64,000 nucleotides of DNA from Rhodomicrobium sp. R_RK_3 (GCF_002198715.1 NZ_MWLK01000023.1:1-64000); one strand, 5' to 3'; numbered from the stretch's first letter, positions 16,763 to 24,940 are shown. Notes: generated by a model from the letters alone, not told the origin. Made by a program: numbers and translations.

Positions 16763-16788
16763 AGCCGCCCCTTGAGGCGGCTTTTTCT
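16763..16788 (+). terminator. Intrinsic terminator-like hairpin just before the endolysin gene
   Basis: Stem AGCCGCC / GGCGGCT (16763-16769, 16776-16782) with a six-base loop, followed by a T-rich run. It ends 14 bases before the endolysin ATG. It resembles in layout the hairpin before the capsid gene: both are followed by a short leader and a strong ribosome binding site. Confidence 0.65.
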
Positions 16789-16801
16789 ATGAGGACATCG
16801 A

Positions 16802-18025
16802 ATGCAACTGACCGAATCCGCGATCCGGGCGCTCTTTCCGGACGCGCTCGATAGCTACGTCTCGGCGCTGACGCGGCTGGGGCCGCAGCTGGAAAACCAC
16901 GGCATGCTAAGCAACCCGCTGCACCTTGCGCATTTCCTGGCGCAATGCGCGGCCGAAAGCGGCGGCTTCTCGCTGACGAGCGAGAGCGGCAACTACTCGG
17001 CCGAGCGGCTGCTCGAGATCTTCCCCAAATATTTCACGCCGGCGCAGGCCAGGGCCTATGCGCGCAAACCCAAGCCGATCCTGTCGCGAGCCTACGCAGG
17101 ACGCCTCGGCAATGGCCCTGAGGCGAGCGGCGAGGGCTGGATCTATCGCGGCCGCGGTCCGCTGCAGGAAACCGGCAAGGACAATTACCGCCGCGCCGGC
17201 GCCGAGCTCGGCATCGACCTCGTCGCCGATCCGGACAGCGCCGCCTATCCGCCGATCGGCTTCCAGATCGCCCTCAATCGCTGGTCCCGGTCCAAGCTCA
17301 ACAGCTACGCCGGCCGAGGCCCGACCCATGCGGCGATCCTTGCCTGCTCGCGCGGCATCAACCTCGGCAATCCGCTGAGCCGGGCGCAGCCGAACGGCTT
17401 TGCCGAGCGCAAGGCCTGGTTCGAAAAGATCTGGGCGGTGCTGGGCGACCAGACCGCCGCGGCGAAGATCAACCCGCTCGCCGATGGCATCCTCGAGGAG
17501 GGCGAGGAAGGCGAGGCCGTGGCCGAGCTGCAGCGCGCGCTGGCGGGCCTAGGCTACCCGGTCGGCACGCCGGACGGGGTGTTTTCCGAGCGAACCCACG
17601 CGGCCGTGGCGGCCTTCCAGGCGCGCGAGGCGCTGCCCGGTGATCTCGGCAAATGGCGGCTCGAATGGAACGATCGCCTGAAGGATGCCGCTCCGTTCGA
17701 GAATACGGCCCGGAGAGGCGCCACGCCGACGGATCTGGAGGCCAAGGGCGACGAGCTGGTCGGCTGGCTTGGCTGGCTGCAGAAGGCCGCCGCGGGCGCT
17801 GCGGCCTTCCTCGGCCTCGACCAGGCCGTCGACGTCGCCGGCCTCCAGCTGCCCGAAACCCTGACCGGCATGCGCCAGGTGGTCGACCCGCTCTCCGCCA
17901 ACCTCATCTGGCTGCTCGGCAACAAATGGGCCTTCGGCATTCTCGCCTGCATCGGCCTCATCGTGCTGGCGAGCTGGCTGCGCCGGCGTCAGGCGGAGCG
18001 CCACCGGAATTTCGTCACCGCATGA
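16802..18025 (+). CDS. Endolysin: GH19 glycosidase with peptidoglycan-binding domain and C-terminal TM
   Basis: 407 residues. The GH19 chitinase/lysozyme-type domain (1-~215) has AHFLAQCAAESGGF with likely catalytic E52 and a second acid E61 in ESGNYSAERLLEIFPKYF-like context, then WIYRGRGPLQ-TGKDNY. A PG_binding_1-type domain follows at ~232-290 (AVAELQRALAGLGY, DGVFSERTHAAVAAFQ). Residues ~373-393 form one hydrophobic helix near the end, unusual for an endolysin, suggesting a membrane-tethered form. AGGAC precedes the ATG. The stop overlaps the next start. Confidence 0.85.
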   Translation: MQLTESAIRALFPDALDSYVSALTRLGPQLENHGMLSNPLHLAHFLAQCAAESGGFSLTSESGNYSAERLLEIFPKYFTPAQARAYARKPKPILSRAYAGRLGNGPEASGEGWIYRGRGPLQETGKDNYRRAGAELGIDLVADPDSAAYPPIGFQIALNRWSRSKLNSYAGRGPTHAAILACSRGINLGNPLSRAQPNGFAERKAWFEKIWAVLGDQTAAAKINPLADGILEEGEEGEAVAELQRALAGLGYPVGTPDGVFSERTHAAVAAFQAREALPGDLGKWRLEWNDRLKDAAPFENTARRGATPTDLEAKGDELVGWLGWLQKAAAGAAAFLGLDQAVDVAGLQLPETLTGMRQVVDPLSANLIWLLGNKWAFGILACIGLIVLASWLRRRQAERHRNFVTA

Positions 18026-19314
18026 TCGGGGAGGAGGATTGGGCCGAGCATGCCGCCGCGAATTCGGCGGGCAGCTACGAGGTGGCGATCGCGGCGCTGC
18101 GCGCCAGGCTCGAGCGATCGCGGGTGGTGATCGGGGATTGCGTCCTCTACCACGAGGATGCCGCCTTCATCCTGCCGACCCTGCACTCGATCGACGCCGT
18201 CGTCACCGACCCTCCCTACGGCATCGACGCCGCCGGCCGCGGCACCATCGGCAGCGGCACCAAGGCCATCCCGGCCACGGAGTTCGAGAAGGCCGATTGG
18301 GACAAGCGTCCGGTGGCGCCGGAGCTGATGAGCCAGGTCTATGCGCGTGCGCGCTGGCAGATCATCTTCGGCGGCAATTACTACCGCATGCCGCCGGCGA
18401 GTTGCTGGCTGGTCTGGGACAAGCTAAATGGCGGCGCCTTCGCCGATTGCGAGCTGGCCTGGACCAATCTGCCCAAGGCGGTGCGCCGGATCCAGTATCG
18501 CTGGAGCGGCTATCTCCGCCAGAACAACGAGCCGCGCGGCGATCACCCGACCCAGAAGCCGGTCGAGGTGATGAAATGGTGCATTGGCCAGTTGCCGGAG
18601 GACGCCCAGACCATCCTCGACCCGTTCATGGGGTCGGGCACCACCGGCGTCGCCGCCGTGCTGATGGGGCGCAAATTCATCGGCATCGAGCAGCGCCGGG
18701 ACTATTTCGACGCCGCCTGCCGGCGCATCGAGGCCGCCTATGCCCAGCCGCGCCTGGCGCTCGAGGAGCCGCCCCGCCCGGCGCCGTCCGCCCCGGTGCC
18801 GCCCCCGCCGCAGGATCCCGAGGCCCCGATCATCGCAGCAACTGCAATCGTAACCGCGCGGCCGGGCCGCGGGCGAGAACGTGCCTGGGCCCGCATCTTC
18901 AACGGAGGAATCAACATGGGCATCACATTGTCTGGCCTGGCTTGGCAGATCGGGCTGCAGCTGCTCTCCGGCGTCTTTGCCGCCTGGTCGACCGCGATCG
19001 GCCGCACCCTCATCCTGGTGGCGGTTTGCGTCGGCCTGACCTGGCTTGCCGCGGGCCGCTTCCACGATCAGGCCTACGACCAGGGCGCGGCCGACACCCG
19101 CGCCGAGCAGGAAGCGGGCCGCACCACCGCGATCAACGCCGCCAAGGCCGAGGGCGTGGTGCTGGTGATGGAAGGGGAGAAGGCCGCCATCGAGGATGAC
19201 GCCGTTCTCAAACAACTCGGACTTTTTCAAGCGAAGGTGCGCAATGAAGCTGAGAATCCTGACCGTGTTTTGCTGCCTGCTGACGATGCCTGGCTGCGAT
19301 CAAAGCGCCAGTAA
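18022..19314 (+). CDS. DNA methyltransferase (beta class) fused in frame to an inner-membrane spanin
   Basis: 430 residues. Residues 1-~245 form an amino-methyltransferase: motif IV TDPPYG (D63-Y66), HPTQKPVEVM as motif X, then AdoMet motif I DPFMGSGTT (200-208), the order of beta-class N6-A/N4-C enzymes. A Pro-rich linker follows (~250-297). The last 132 residues, from an internal ATG at 18916 with strong site CGGAGGA, are a signal-anchor helix plus a charged helical tail, as in Rz i-spanins. No stop separates the two parts, so both a fusion and a separate spanin can be made. Confidence 0.75.
   Translation: MIGEEDWAEHAAANSAGSYEVAIAALRARLERSRVVIGDCVLYHEDAAFILPTLHSIDAVVTDPPYGIDAAGRGTIGSGTKAIPATEFEKADWDKRPVAPELMSQVYARARWQIIFGGNYYRMPPASCWLVWDKLNGGAFADCELAWTNLPKAVRRIQYRWSGYLRQNNEPRGDHPTQKPVEVMKWCIGQLPEDAQTILDPFMGSGTTGVAAVLMGRKFIGIEQRRDYFDAACRRIEAAYAQPRLALEEPPRPAPSAPVPPPPQDPEAPIIAATAIVTARPGRGRERAWARIFNGGINMGITLSGLAWQIGLQLLSGVFAAWSTAIGRTLILVAVCVGLTWLAAGRFHDQAYDQGAADTRAEQEAGRTTAINAAKAEGVVLVMEGEKAAIEDDAVLKQLGLFQAKVRNEAENPDRVLLPADDAWLRSKRQ
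18916..19314 (+). CDS. i-spanin (Rz-like), internal start within the methyltransferase frame
   Basis: 132 residues from ATG 18916, which has CGGAGGA six bases upstream, better than most starts here. A hydrophobic helix (LILVAVCVGLTWLAAG, ~residues 35-50) is followed by a coiled-coil-prone periplasmic region (AEQEAGRTTAINAAKAEG). An overlapping lipoprotein gene in another frame begins inside its 3' end, the hallmark of Rz/Rz1 pairs. Together they fuse inner and outer membranes at the last step of lysis. Confidence 0.7.
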   Translation: MGITLSGLAWQIGLQLLSGVFAAWSTAIGRTLILVAVCVGLTWLAAGRFHDQAYDQGAADTRAEQEAGRTTAINAAKAEGVVLVMEGEKAAIEDDAVLKQLGLFQAKVRNEAENPDRVLLPADDAWLRSKRQ

Positions 19315-19546
19315 GGCGCCGCCGGCCGTCGACCTGGCGCCATACCGTTGCCCGCCATTGCGGCCGGCGGATCGCGCCACCTTCGCCCGGGCGCCGGCGC
19401 AGCCGCCGGCGGGGCCCTTGACCGAGGCGGCGAATAAGAAATGGATCGACGCGCTCGAGCTGCAGGTCGAGGAGCGTAACCGCGCCGGCAGGCGCATCAT
19501 GCGCGGCTACGACGACTGTCGTGGCCAGGCTGCGCCGGCGAGTTGA
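19244..19546 (+). CDS. o-spanin (Rz1-like lipoprotein), nested in i-spanin frame
   Basis: 100 residues, starting MKLRILTVFCCLLTMPGCDQS, a signal peptide with a lipobox at C18 (M-P-G-C, slightly atypical). The mature part is Pro-rich (APPAVDLAPYRCPPLRP), as expected for outer-membrane spanins. The first 71 bases overlap the i-spanin gene in a different frame. ATG 19244 was preferred over an upstream in-frame start since it begins the signal sequence. It probably partners the i-spanin. Confidence 0.72.
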   Translation: MKLRILTVFCCLLTMPGCDQSASKAPPAVDLAPYRCPPLRPADRATFARAPAQPPAGPLTEAANKKWIDALELQVEERNRAGRRIMRGYDDCRGQAAPAS

Positions 19547-19567
19547 GGGCGGCAATGGTGGTGGGCA

Positions 19568-19822
19568 ATGGGTTTGGGGAACGGGTTATCGCCCGATCGG
19601 CAGATCGGCGCGCTCGAGGCGGAGCTGCGCCACCTGCGCGAACTCTTCGATGGGCACAAGAGCCGGACGGCGAGCGAGCTGCGCCGGATCGAGCTGCGCA
19701 TCAACGCCAAGTCGCGGGAGATCCGCGACTTGGAGAGCTCGATCAACCGGGCGGTGCTCTATCTGGCGATAGCCGCGGGGGCGATCATCTTCGATCTGAT
19801 CCGCAAGGGCACCGCCTTTTGA
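19568..19822 (+). CDS. Holin-like / XhlA-type membrane protein
   Basis: 84 residues. The N-terminal ~60 residues are a charged coiled coil (IGALEAELRHLRELF, ELRRIELRINAKSREIRDLESS), followed by one transmembrane helix (LYLAIAAGAIIFDLI) and a short basic tail. This layout is that of hemolysin XhlA-like holin accessory proteins in phage lysis cassettes. It lies 21 bases after the o-spanin. Confidence 0.65.
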   Translation: MGLGNGLSPDRQIGALEAELRHLRELFDGHKSRTASELRRIELRINAKSREIRDLESSINRAVLYLAIAAGAIIFDLIRKGTAF

Positions 19823-19908
19823 TCCGCGTCCTCATCTTCGAGCACGGCGCGGCATTCCTGGCCGGAACGGTGATCGTATTCCTTTTTGCACGGACCTTCA
19901 TCTGGTGA
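19819..19908 (+). CDS. Tiny single-helix membrane protein (TTG start), possible holin partner
   Basis: 29 residues if TTG 19819 is the start: a short N-terminus, then a hydrophobic helix (AAFLAGTVIVFLFA) and RTFIW. The TTG overlaps the stop of the XhlA-like gene and its own stop overlaps the GTG of the next gene, so it fits perfectly into a translationally coupled string. No ribosome binding site of its own is obvious. It could be a non-coding gap; I keep it because of the exact overlaps and the hydrophobic pattern. Confidence 0.4.
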   Translation: MIRVLIFEHGAAFLAGTVIVFLFARTFIW

Positions 19909-20240
19909 AAATCCTCCGTCTCGCCTGCGCGGCGGCCCTGCTGGCTGGCTGCGCGTCACGATCGCCCGTATTACCCACCGTGGCAACTTCGACCGCCCCG
20001 CATCTGCCCGGCCCCCCTCGGCCAGGGGCTTTCGTCAGGTGCGAACAGCTCGATCCGTCGGTTGCGGCCGAGGCGGACGTGCAGACGCCGCTCACACCGA
20101 TCATTGCAGGGGGCACGTCAGCCCTATCGGCTGCATTGATGGCATCGGAGGTCCGCAAGAACGCAGCGCTCCGCAAGGTGATAGAAAAGTACAGGAGCTG
20201 TCGAATGGTGCCCCAATGGACAGCTCTAGCTTCTCGTTGA
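19905..20240 (+). CDS. Phage lipoprotein of lysis region
   Basis: 111 residues from GTG 19905. MKILRLACAAALLAGCAS is a signal peptide with a perfect lipobox (L-A-G-C, C16). The mature chain is Pro-rich (HLPGPPRPGAF) and ends in a short helix rich in Lys/Arg. A second small Pro-rich lipoprotein in a lysis cassette might be another outer-membrane spanin or an exclusion lipoprotein. It is the last plus-strand prophage gene. Confidence 0.65.
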   Translation: MKILRLACAAALLAGCASRSPVLPTVATSTAPHLPGPPRPGAFVRCEQLDPSVAAEADVQTPLTPIIAGGTSALSAALMASEVRKNAALRKVIEKYRSCRMVPQWTALASR

Positions 20241-20277
20241 AAGCTAAACGGGTCTGTGAAGCGACAAACAGAGGCGT

Positions 20278-20712
20278 TTAACAAATGCCATACTTTATCA
20301 TCCACCCGAATTCGTGGTCATACTTGGCCGGAAATAATACCGCTTCGGGTCCTTGCTCAAGGTATTCGTTTAGCATGATCCGCTCACATGCGGCTGCATC
20401 CACATCAGACCATGGGCTTGTGGGAGCGCTACCATCAGGTAGGCGCGGGATACCAATACTAAACAGGAGCTTCGCGACCTCTCGGGCTCGCTCGCCGTTG
20501 AGTGCCCGTATGATCACATCTTCTTTGTACGTGCTGGAGCGCCAAATTGGGCTTGCCGGGTTCAGCGGCCATAAACGGTAAACACGATTGGTGCCGAAAA
20601 TCTCATTTGTTCTGCCCTGCGCTGCAAGCGTTTGCATGCGCACGACTTCTTCCAGTGCGTTGCGGTAGCGCGGGCTGCGCATACTGTTCTGGCACGAATG
20701 CTGGTCTAACAT
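20278..20712 (-). CDS. Hypothetical protein at the end of the prophage
   Basis: 144 residues starting MLDQHSCQN; this ATG has GGAAAGAG upstream, which decides it over an earlier in-frame start. Soluble, mixed charge, with no domain I recognise. Segments such as RLWPLNPASPIWRSSTYKEDVIIRA-like strand/helix and ERIMLNEYLEQG read like folded protein. It is convergent with the lysis genes, consistent with cargo. Confidence 0.5.
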   Translation of the reverse strand: MLDQHSCQNSMRSPRYRNALEEVVRMQTLAAQGRTNEIFGTNRVYRLWPLNPASPIWRSSTYKEDVIIRALNGERAREVAKLLFSIGIPRLPDGSAPTSPWSDVDAAACERIMLNEYLEQGPEAVLFPAKYDHEFGWMIKYGIC

Positions 20713-21862
20713 CTCTCTTTCCTGTTGCGGTTGCAATGGGCCGGTCGCCAGCTGGCAACGTGCCACCTAGAGACCGAAGGGAACGTCACTGTTTTTCAAT
20801 AGATTGCCTGCAATTTGCCCGCAGTCAAACAAAAATTTCAATTAATTCCACTTCATATGCTGCATCCACGAAGATTTTACGTGAATATAAGCGCATTAAT
20901 ATAAATTTGTATTAAATGTTGTTAGCTTGGGAGATAACTAAAGTGACAATTCGCACATGTTTCTATGCTTCTTACATGTGTTGACTGCGTATTTGCCGAA
21001 TAGTGAGGCTTTTCCGGCGAAACAAACAAATAAATTGTGGGCTTCTCAGTGCGAATGCCAGAGTTCGCGCTTGACGACAGGCCGACAGAGTGAACCGGGC
21101 GGGTGTCTGCTCGCAATTTCGCATCATACACGAGGACGATCGTAGCCACGAGGCGTTCGGCCAATAATTTGGCAAGGCGAGGGGAGACCAGGTTGCGACT
21201 TGAGAAAGCAGGCTAAGACCGACAGCGGCGCAATCCCAGAGGGCTCGGTGAGCAATGACGCTGCCGTAAACGCAGCGATTCCCAGTCGTGGCCACGGTAG
21301 CCCCAGCATCAGCCGGTAATCATATTTTTTTGAGTAGGTTCAGCATTACCGCGGCATCAATCGCGATGCCAACGTCCGGGACAATTCAGTCACGGCGACC
21401 GACGACCAGCTGCTTGGCGCCATCGCCGGTGGTTTTGTCCTCGGTGCAATCTGCAATCGATAACCTCTTGATCTTACTGCCGCCCGCGCGGGATCCGCGC
21501 GGACTTTTCCCCAAACAACTCACAGGCGCAAACTCTCTGTTGCAACCAAAAGGAGAGCGCAATAAAACAAACGCAACCGCCAATGTTCGTTTTCGGCGGA
21601 CAATCTACTCCAAGTATTTTGTTCGGCCCCCAGTTCAATCTGGATGCCGGGTGTCACGCAGCGCTAGGCGCCTAGCGGCACCCTCCTCTCGGTTCAAGCG
21701 GGGCGTGACCACGGCGTCGGGAACAGGCAGAAGCCGCCTTAAACCGACGCCGATTAAACCGGTCATCATAGTACGTCACCGGCCATCCGTTCGATGGGCC
21801 CGACTAGGTATTTTGTGGCGAAAAGCCGAGTCGGTGGCAGCCGCTGGATTTAGCACGCGCCA
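20713..21862. other. 1.15-kb stretch without a recognisable gene
   Basis: The first part is unusually AT-rich: row 20881-20940 has 16 G/C in 60 bases by my count. Several short open frames exist on both strands (for example 20972-21295 minus and 21288-21962 plus), but none has a family resemblance, steady composition and a good ribosome binding site. It may hold promoters, decayed genes or a regulatory RNA; I see no clear structure. Confidence 0.5.
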
Positions 21863-22618
21863 TCACTGCTTCTTAGCCCCAGAGGACATAGGGCGAGCTA
21901 TACGGCGCTCTCGCCACGTGAGAAACGAGAAGACGATAATGCACATGCTGCAAACGGTATAGACAGTAAACGTGATCGCGAGGGCGAGGTATTTCTCCGA
22001 TAAGAGAAGTGCCGGTAGTGCGGCAGATGTGTCGTCGGGCAGGAAGCGTGTGGCTTCCATTCCAGAATAGTGCATCAAGGCGATCGTTAGTCCTAATGTG
22101 ATGGAGCCTAAGAGGGTGTCGACCACCCCGCGCTGACGAAAGGCAAGCCACAAGGCGACGGCAGACGCTTGTATGGCGATCAGCACTGAGACCATGACTC
22201 CAAGCCACGAATATTCGACGATGCAGCTCCCCGTGATGGCATACATGCCGAGGTAATGCATCCCGCCGACACCGAGGCCGAGAAAGACTGCACTTAAAGG
22301 CAGGCTTGCGTTTCCGAGCCGCTTGGAACTGACGATAGCAAGAGAGACTACCGTGCCCAGCACAGCGATCGCCGCGGAAATCGCGGTGGGTATAACTTCA
22401 TAGCTCAGTTCGATAGGCAATTTTACAGCCAGCATGGCGATGAAGTGCATTGACCATACGCCGCCGCCAATTCCAATACCGCCCAGGGCGATGCGCAACC
22501 GTGCCTCAGAACGGGGCACCCACTGGATGCCGGTCGTCATAACGAGGCCGGTGAAGGAACCTAAGATCGCGACTCCTATGGAAAGAGCGACCAATCCCGC
22601 GTCGTAGGTAAAGTCCAT
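21863..22618 (-). CDS. MHYT-domain membrane sensor protein
   Basis: 251 residues with about seven transmembrane helices and three MHYT-type motifs: WSMHFIAM (~residue 57), GMHYLGMYA (~120) and LMHYSGMEA (~183). MHYT domains are proposed to sense O2, CO or NO through bound copper, usually joined to signalling output domains. Here no GGDEF, kinase or other output follows; the protein ends in a short cytosolic tail. It stands alone inside the integrated element. Confidence 0.85.
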   Translation of the reverse strand: MDFTYDAGLVALSIGVAILGSFTGLVMTTGIQWVPRSEARLRIALGGIGIGGGVWSMHFIAMLAVKLPIELSYEVIPTAISAAIAVLGTVVSLAIVSSKRLGNASLPLSAVFLGLGVGGMHYLGMYAITGSCIVEYSWLGVMVSVLIAIQASAVALWLAFRQRGVVDTLLGSITLGLTIALMHYSGMEATRFLPDDTSAALPALLLSEKYLALAITFTVYTVCSMCIIVFSFLTWRERRIARPMSSGAKKQ

Positions 22619-23036
22619 TGGAATCCGTAATCACTCAGCTCGAACATTATAGTGCGCCAGAAATCACACACTTAGCACCCTGGCTTGCGCAGAATTTCTA
22701 ATACAAAACGCATCATGGCGAGATGTATGTCTGTATAACCGCATCAATAATTGTCGATATTACTGATATTTGCACCTCCGAAAACATAGCATTCATGTGA
22801 CGGCAGTATATCCGTAATTTCCCTTATTCGGGTCGTTATCTCTACGGGGCCGGGTTGGCCCCAATTCGGTCCTCGCGGGCTTACCCTTAATGATTGCCAG
22901 CCAACATCCTCGGCTATGGGAAGGGCCGAGCCGTTTGGCCGAGGCATACCAAAGGCCTTTCGCCTTCGGCTCCGAAATGATCGCAATCGGGGTGGCCGCG
23001 TATCAATAAGAAATGCGATCCTCGGGATCGCTGAAC
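22619..23036. other. Gap of 418 bases, no gene seen
   Basis: This lies between the NUDIX gene's 3' end and the MHYT gene's 5' end, both on the minus strand, so it should hold the MHYT promoter (the part near 22619). An open frame at 22744-23169 runs into the NUDIX gene in another phase and looks like a composition artefact. Confidence 0.4.
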
Positions 23037-23585
23037 TCAGACAAGTTTCAACTCGACCAAGCGATCTCGAATCGCCGCTGGCGCCATTTCTGGAGAGACC
23101 CAGGCGCTGTCGCTGACTTCGTCCTGCTGCAGCGCCAGTGCTTCGGGATTTCCTTTGAACACGAAGCAAAAATCGAAGTGGTGATGTTCCGGCTCGGCCC
23201 TTGCCGGATTGGCCGGAATAGGGTGGTGATCGATATAGATGGGCAAGTGCGCAAACTCACCAGCCGGCGCCGCCAGCGCGGTGGTCTGTATGCCCGTCTC
23301 CTCGGCGATCTCGCGTAGGGCAGCGGCTCTGAGGGAACTATCGCCCTGTTCGACGTGGCCGCCCGGAAAGAGCCATCGATCTAGAGTCTTGTGACGGATC
23401 ATCAGCAGCCGGCGATCTTCGTTGATCACGATTGCGCCGCAGGTGACGTGTCCGCGAAACTCTTTCCGACTGGTAATCTCCGCCGCTTGCTCCTGCAGCG
23501 AGCGCAGCGCGGCCACCACGTCAATGTCGGCCGGGAATTGCTGCGCGTATCCGGTCAAGGTGCGCTCGATGTCGTCTCTGATCAT
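23037..23585 (-). CDS. NUDIX hydrolase
   Basis: 182 residues. An N-terminal helical extension of ~45 residues precedes a NUDIX fold. The NUDIX box reads GGHVEQGDSSLRAAALREIAEETGI-like, with REIAEETG intact; a D replaces the usual first Glu with one extra residue, a variant often seen in small-molecule NUDIX enzymes. It should hydrolyse a nucleoside diphosphate linked to another moiety; the substrate is unknown. The start overlaps the stop of the SAH-hydrolase-like gene by four bases, so they are translated together. Confidence 0.88.
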   Translation of the reverse strand: MIRDDIERTLTGYAQQFPADIDVVAALRSLQEQAAEITSRKEFRGHVTCGAIVINEDRRLLMIRHKTLDRWLFPGGHVEQGDSSLRAAALREIAEETGIQTTALAAPAGEFAHLPIYIDHHPIPANPARAEPEHHHFDFCFVFKGNPEALALQQDEVSDSAWVSPEMAPAAIRDRLVELKLV

Positions 23586-24745
23586 TGACTGGCTCCTTCC
23601 TCATCCGAACCAAAATGCTCGAGCCAAATATGCGCAATTTGAGCGCGTAGGCTGCTGTCGTTCTCGGTTATCCCAAGCGAACTCACGCCGTGTGACAGGC
23701 GGGCGACTGAAGCCAGGAGCTCGGCCTGGATGAGACAGATGAACGGACCCAGCGCCGACCCATGGACGAAGTTCACAGCGTGCCCGCCATTCATCAGGTA
23801 GAAGTAATGATCGCCCCGCGAATAGCACGTGATATGCGGCGACACCTGCGCCGGGTCATAGTGCTGGTGCAGATCCCGCATCTCCAACTCGTCATCGCCT
23901 GAGGTGACGGTGGCGACATAGGCGCCTCTGTCCAATTGTGCGAACTGCTGCAGCTGCAGCGCTTTGTTGCCCGTCGCGCAAAACACCAGCGCTGCGCCCG
24001 CCACGGCTTCCTCGAGCGTGGCAGCCGTCCCGAAGCCGCGCGACATGGCTTCGACCCGCTTCACCGCGTCCAGGTCGTACACGACGGCGCGAACGCGGCG
24101 GGCGTGGAGCGTGTTGGTGATGCTGCGGCCGATTTTCCCATACCCGATCACGCAGGCTGTCCTGCCATGCAAGACGTCGGCGCGCTCGCGCAAGAGCGCC
24201 TCGGCCGAGAACACGATGGATTGCCCTACCAGCCAATCCTCCGGATCCTTCAGCGGGCTGCGCGCGACGCTGATCACCGGGCAGGCCTGGATGGACGCCC
24301 TCTCGTATTTCTGGTGCCCATTCTCCGTGTCCTCGACGATGCCGAGCAAGCCAGGCCCATATCGCGCATTCAGCTCATCCGCGATGCCGGCGAAATAGCC
24401 GCCGACATCGAGGATGATCGCCGGGCGGCCGCTGCAGTACCGGGTTAGGTGCGCCAGGGGCGCGTCCACATTGCTGAACCGCGCGTGGGCCACCTGCAGC
24501 TCGATATGCGGCGGGAGGCGGTCCCGGGTGACCTGATCGATCGATTGAGGCTTGGCGAGCACGACGCCCAGCTGCGAGGCGCGGCCGAGCGCTTGCAGCA
24601 TCGCAGGGGCGTCGGGCCGGATGTGGGTGACGATCACAGATGCGATTCCAGGCTTTGCCGGAAACGCCGCCAGGACGGCTCCAAAGAAGGCATCGATCGT
24701 CGTGCGTCGGGCGACCGTCCCTGCGTCGAGGTCGGGGTGTTGCAT
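23582..24745 (-). CDS. Divergent S-adenosylhomocysteine hydrolase-like NAD-binding protein
   Basis: 387 residues, shorter than true AdoHcy hydrolases (about 430-470). The NAD-binding motif CVIGYGKIGRSI (~residue 195) and the general layout are those of the family. By eye-alignment, the Glu of the EET motif (VEDT) and the K/D pair (KDPED) remain, but the Cys after them is Gln (LVGQS), the GHFD His region reads SGDDE, and the C-terminal K-P-x-x-Y-R-Y tail is missing. So it probably does a related NAD-dependent reaction, or acts on another substrate. Middle gene of a three-gene operon; GAGGGG precedes the start. Confidence 0.8.
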   Translation of the reverse strand: MQHPDLDAGTVARRTTIDAFFGAVLAAFPAKPGIASVIVTHIRPDAPAMLQALGRASQLGVVLAKPQSIDQVTRDRLPPHIELQVAHARFSNVDAPLAHLTRYCSGRPAIILDVGGYFAGIADELNARYGPGLLGIVEDTENGHQKYERASIQACPVISVARSPLKDPEDWLVGQSIVFSAEALLRERADVLHGRTACVIGYGKIGRSITNTLHARRVRAVVYDLDAVKRVEAMSRGFGTAATLEEAVAGAALVFCATGNKALQLQQFAQLDRGAYVATVTSGDDELEMRDLHQHYDPAQVSPHITCYSRGDHYFYLMNGGHAVNFVHGSALGPFICLIQAELLASVARLSHGVSSLGITENDSSLRAQIAHIWLEHFGSDEEGASQ

Positions 24746-24754
24746 CTTGGCCCC

Positions 24755-24940
24755 TCACTCTTCCAGGTACGACGTGTTGTCGATGATGACCCGCACGTCG
24801 CCGTCGTAGACGCACCGATTGCCCGTGACCTGCTCGATCACCCAGCAATCGGCACCAAGCTGTTCGGCGGTTATCAGTATGCCCAATCCCAGGGCGAGGC
24901 CTCCCAGCAAGGCAAAGCAAAGTTCCGGTATTTGATGCAT
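24755..24940 (-). CDS. Small membrane protein upstream of the SAH-hydrolase-like gene
   Basis: 61 residues starting MHQIPELCF; GGGGGA eight bases upstream favours this ATG. One hydrophobic helix (FALLGGLALGLGILIT) is followed by a short acidic outer or cytosolic tail with two Cys (ADCWVIEQV, GNRCVYDGD). It ends nine bases before the next start and so is probably the first gene of the operon. I do not recognise the family. Confidence 0.6.
   Translation of the reverse strand: MHQIPELCFALLGGLALGLGILITAEQLGADCWVIEQVTGNRCVYDGDVRVIIDNTSYLEE

Noticed and set aside
17653-18021. Upstream extension of the methyltransferase frame
   Set aside because: It lies inside the endolysin gene in another frame; ATG 18022 overlaps the endolysin stop and starts the real protein.
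1333-20240. Gene transfer agent
   Set aside because: The head genes resemble GTA order, but a lysis cassette with spanins, fibres and a methyltransferase, plus an insertion in terS, fit a prophage; no GTA-specific distal genes seen.
21288-21962. 224-codon open frame
   Set aside because: No ribosome binding site, no family resemblance, basic low-complexity content, and it overlaps the end of the MHYT gene on the other strand.
22744-23169. 141-codon open frame on the minus strand
   Set aside because: It overlaps the NUDIX 3' end in another frame and reads as Arg/Ser-rich shadow sequence.
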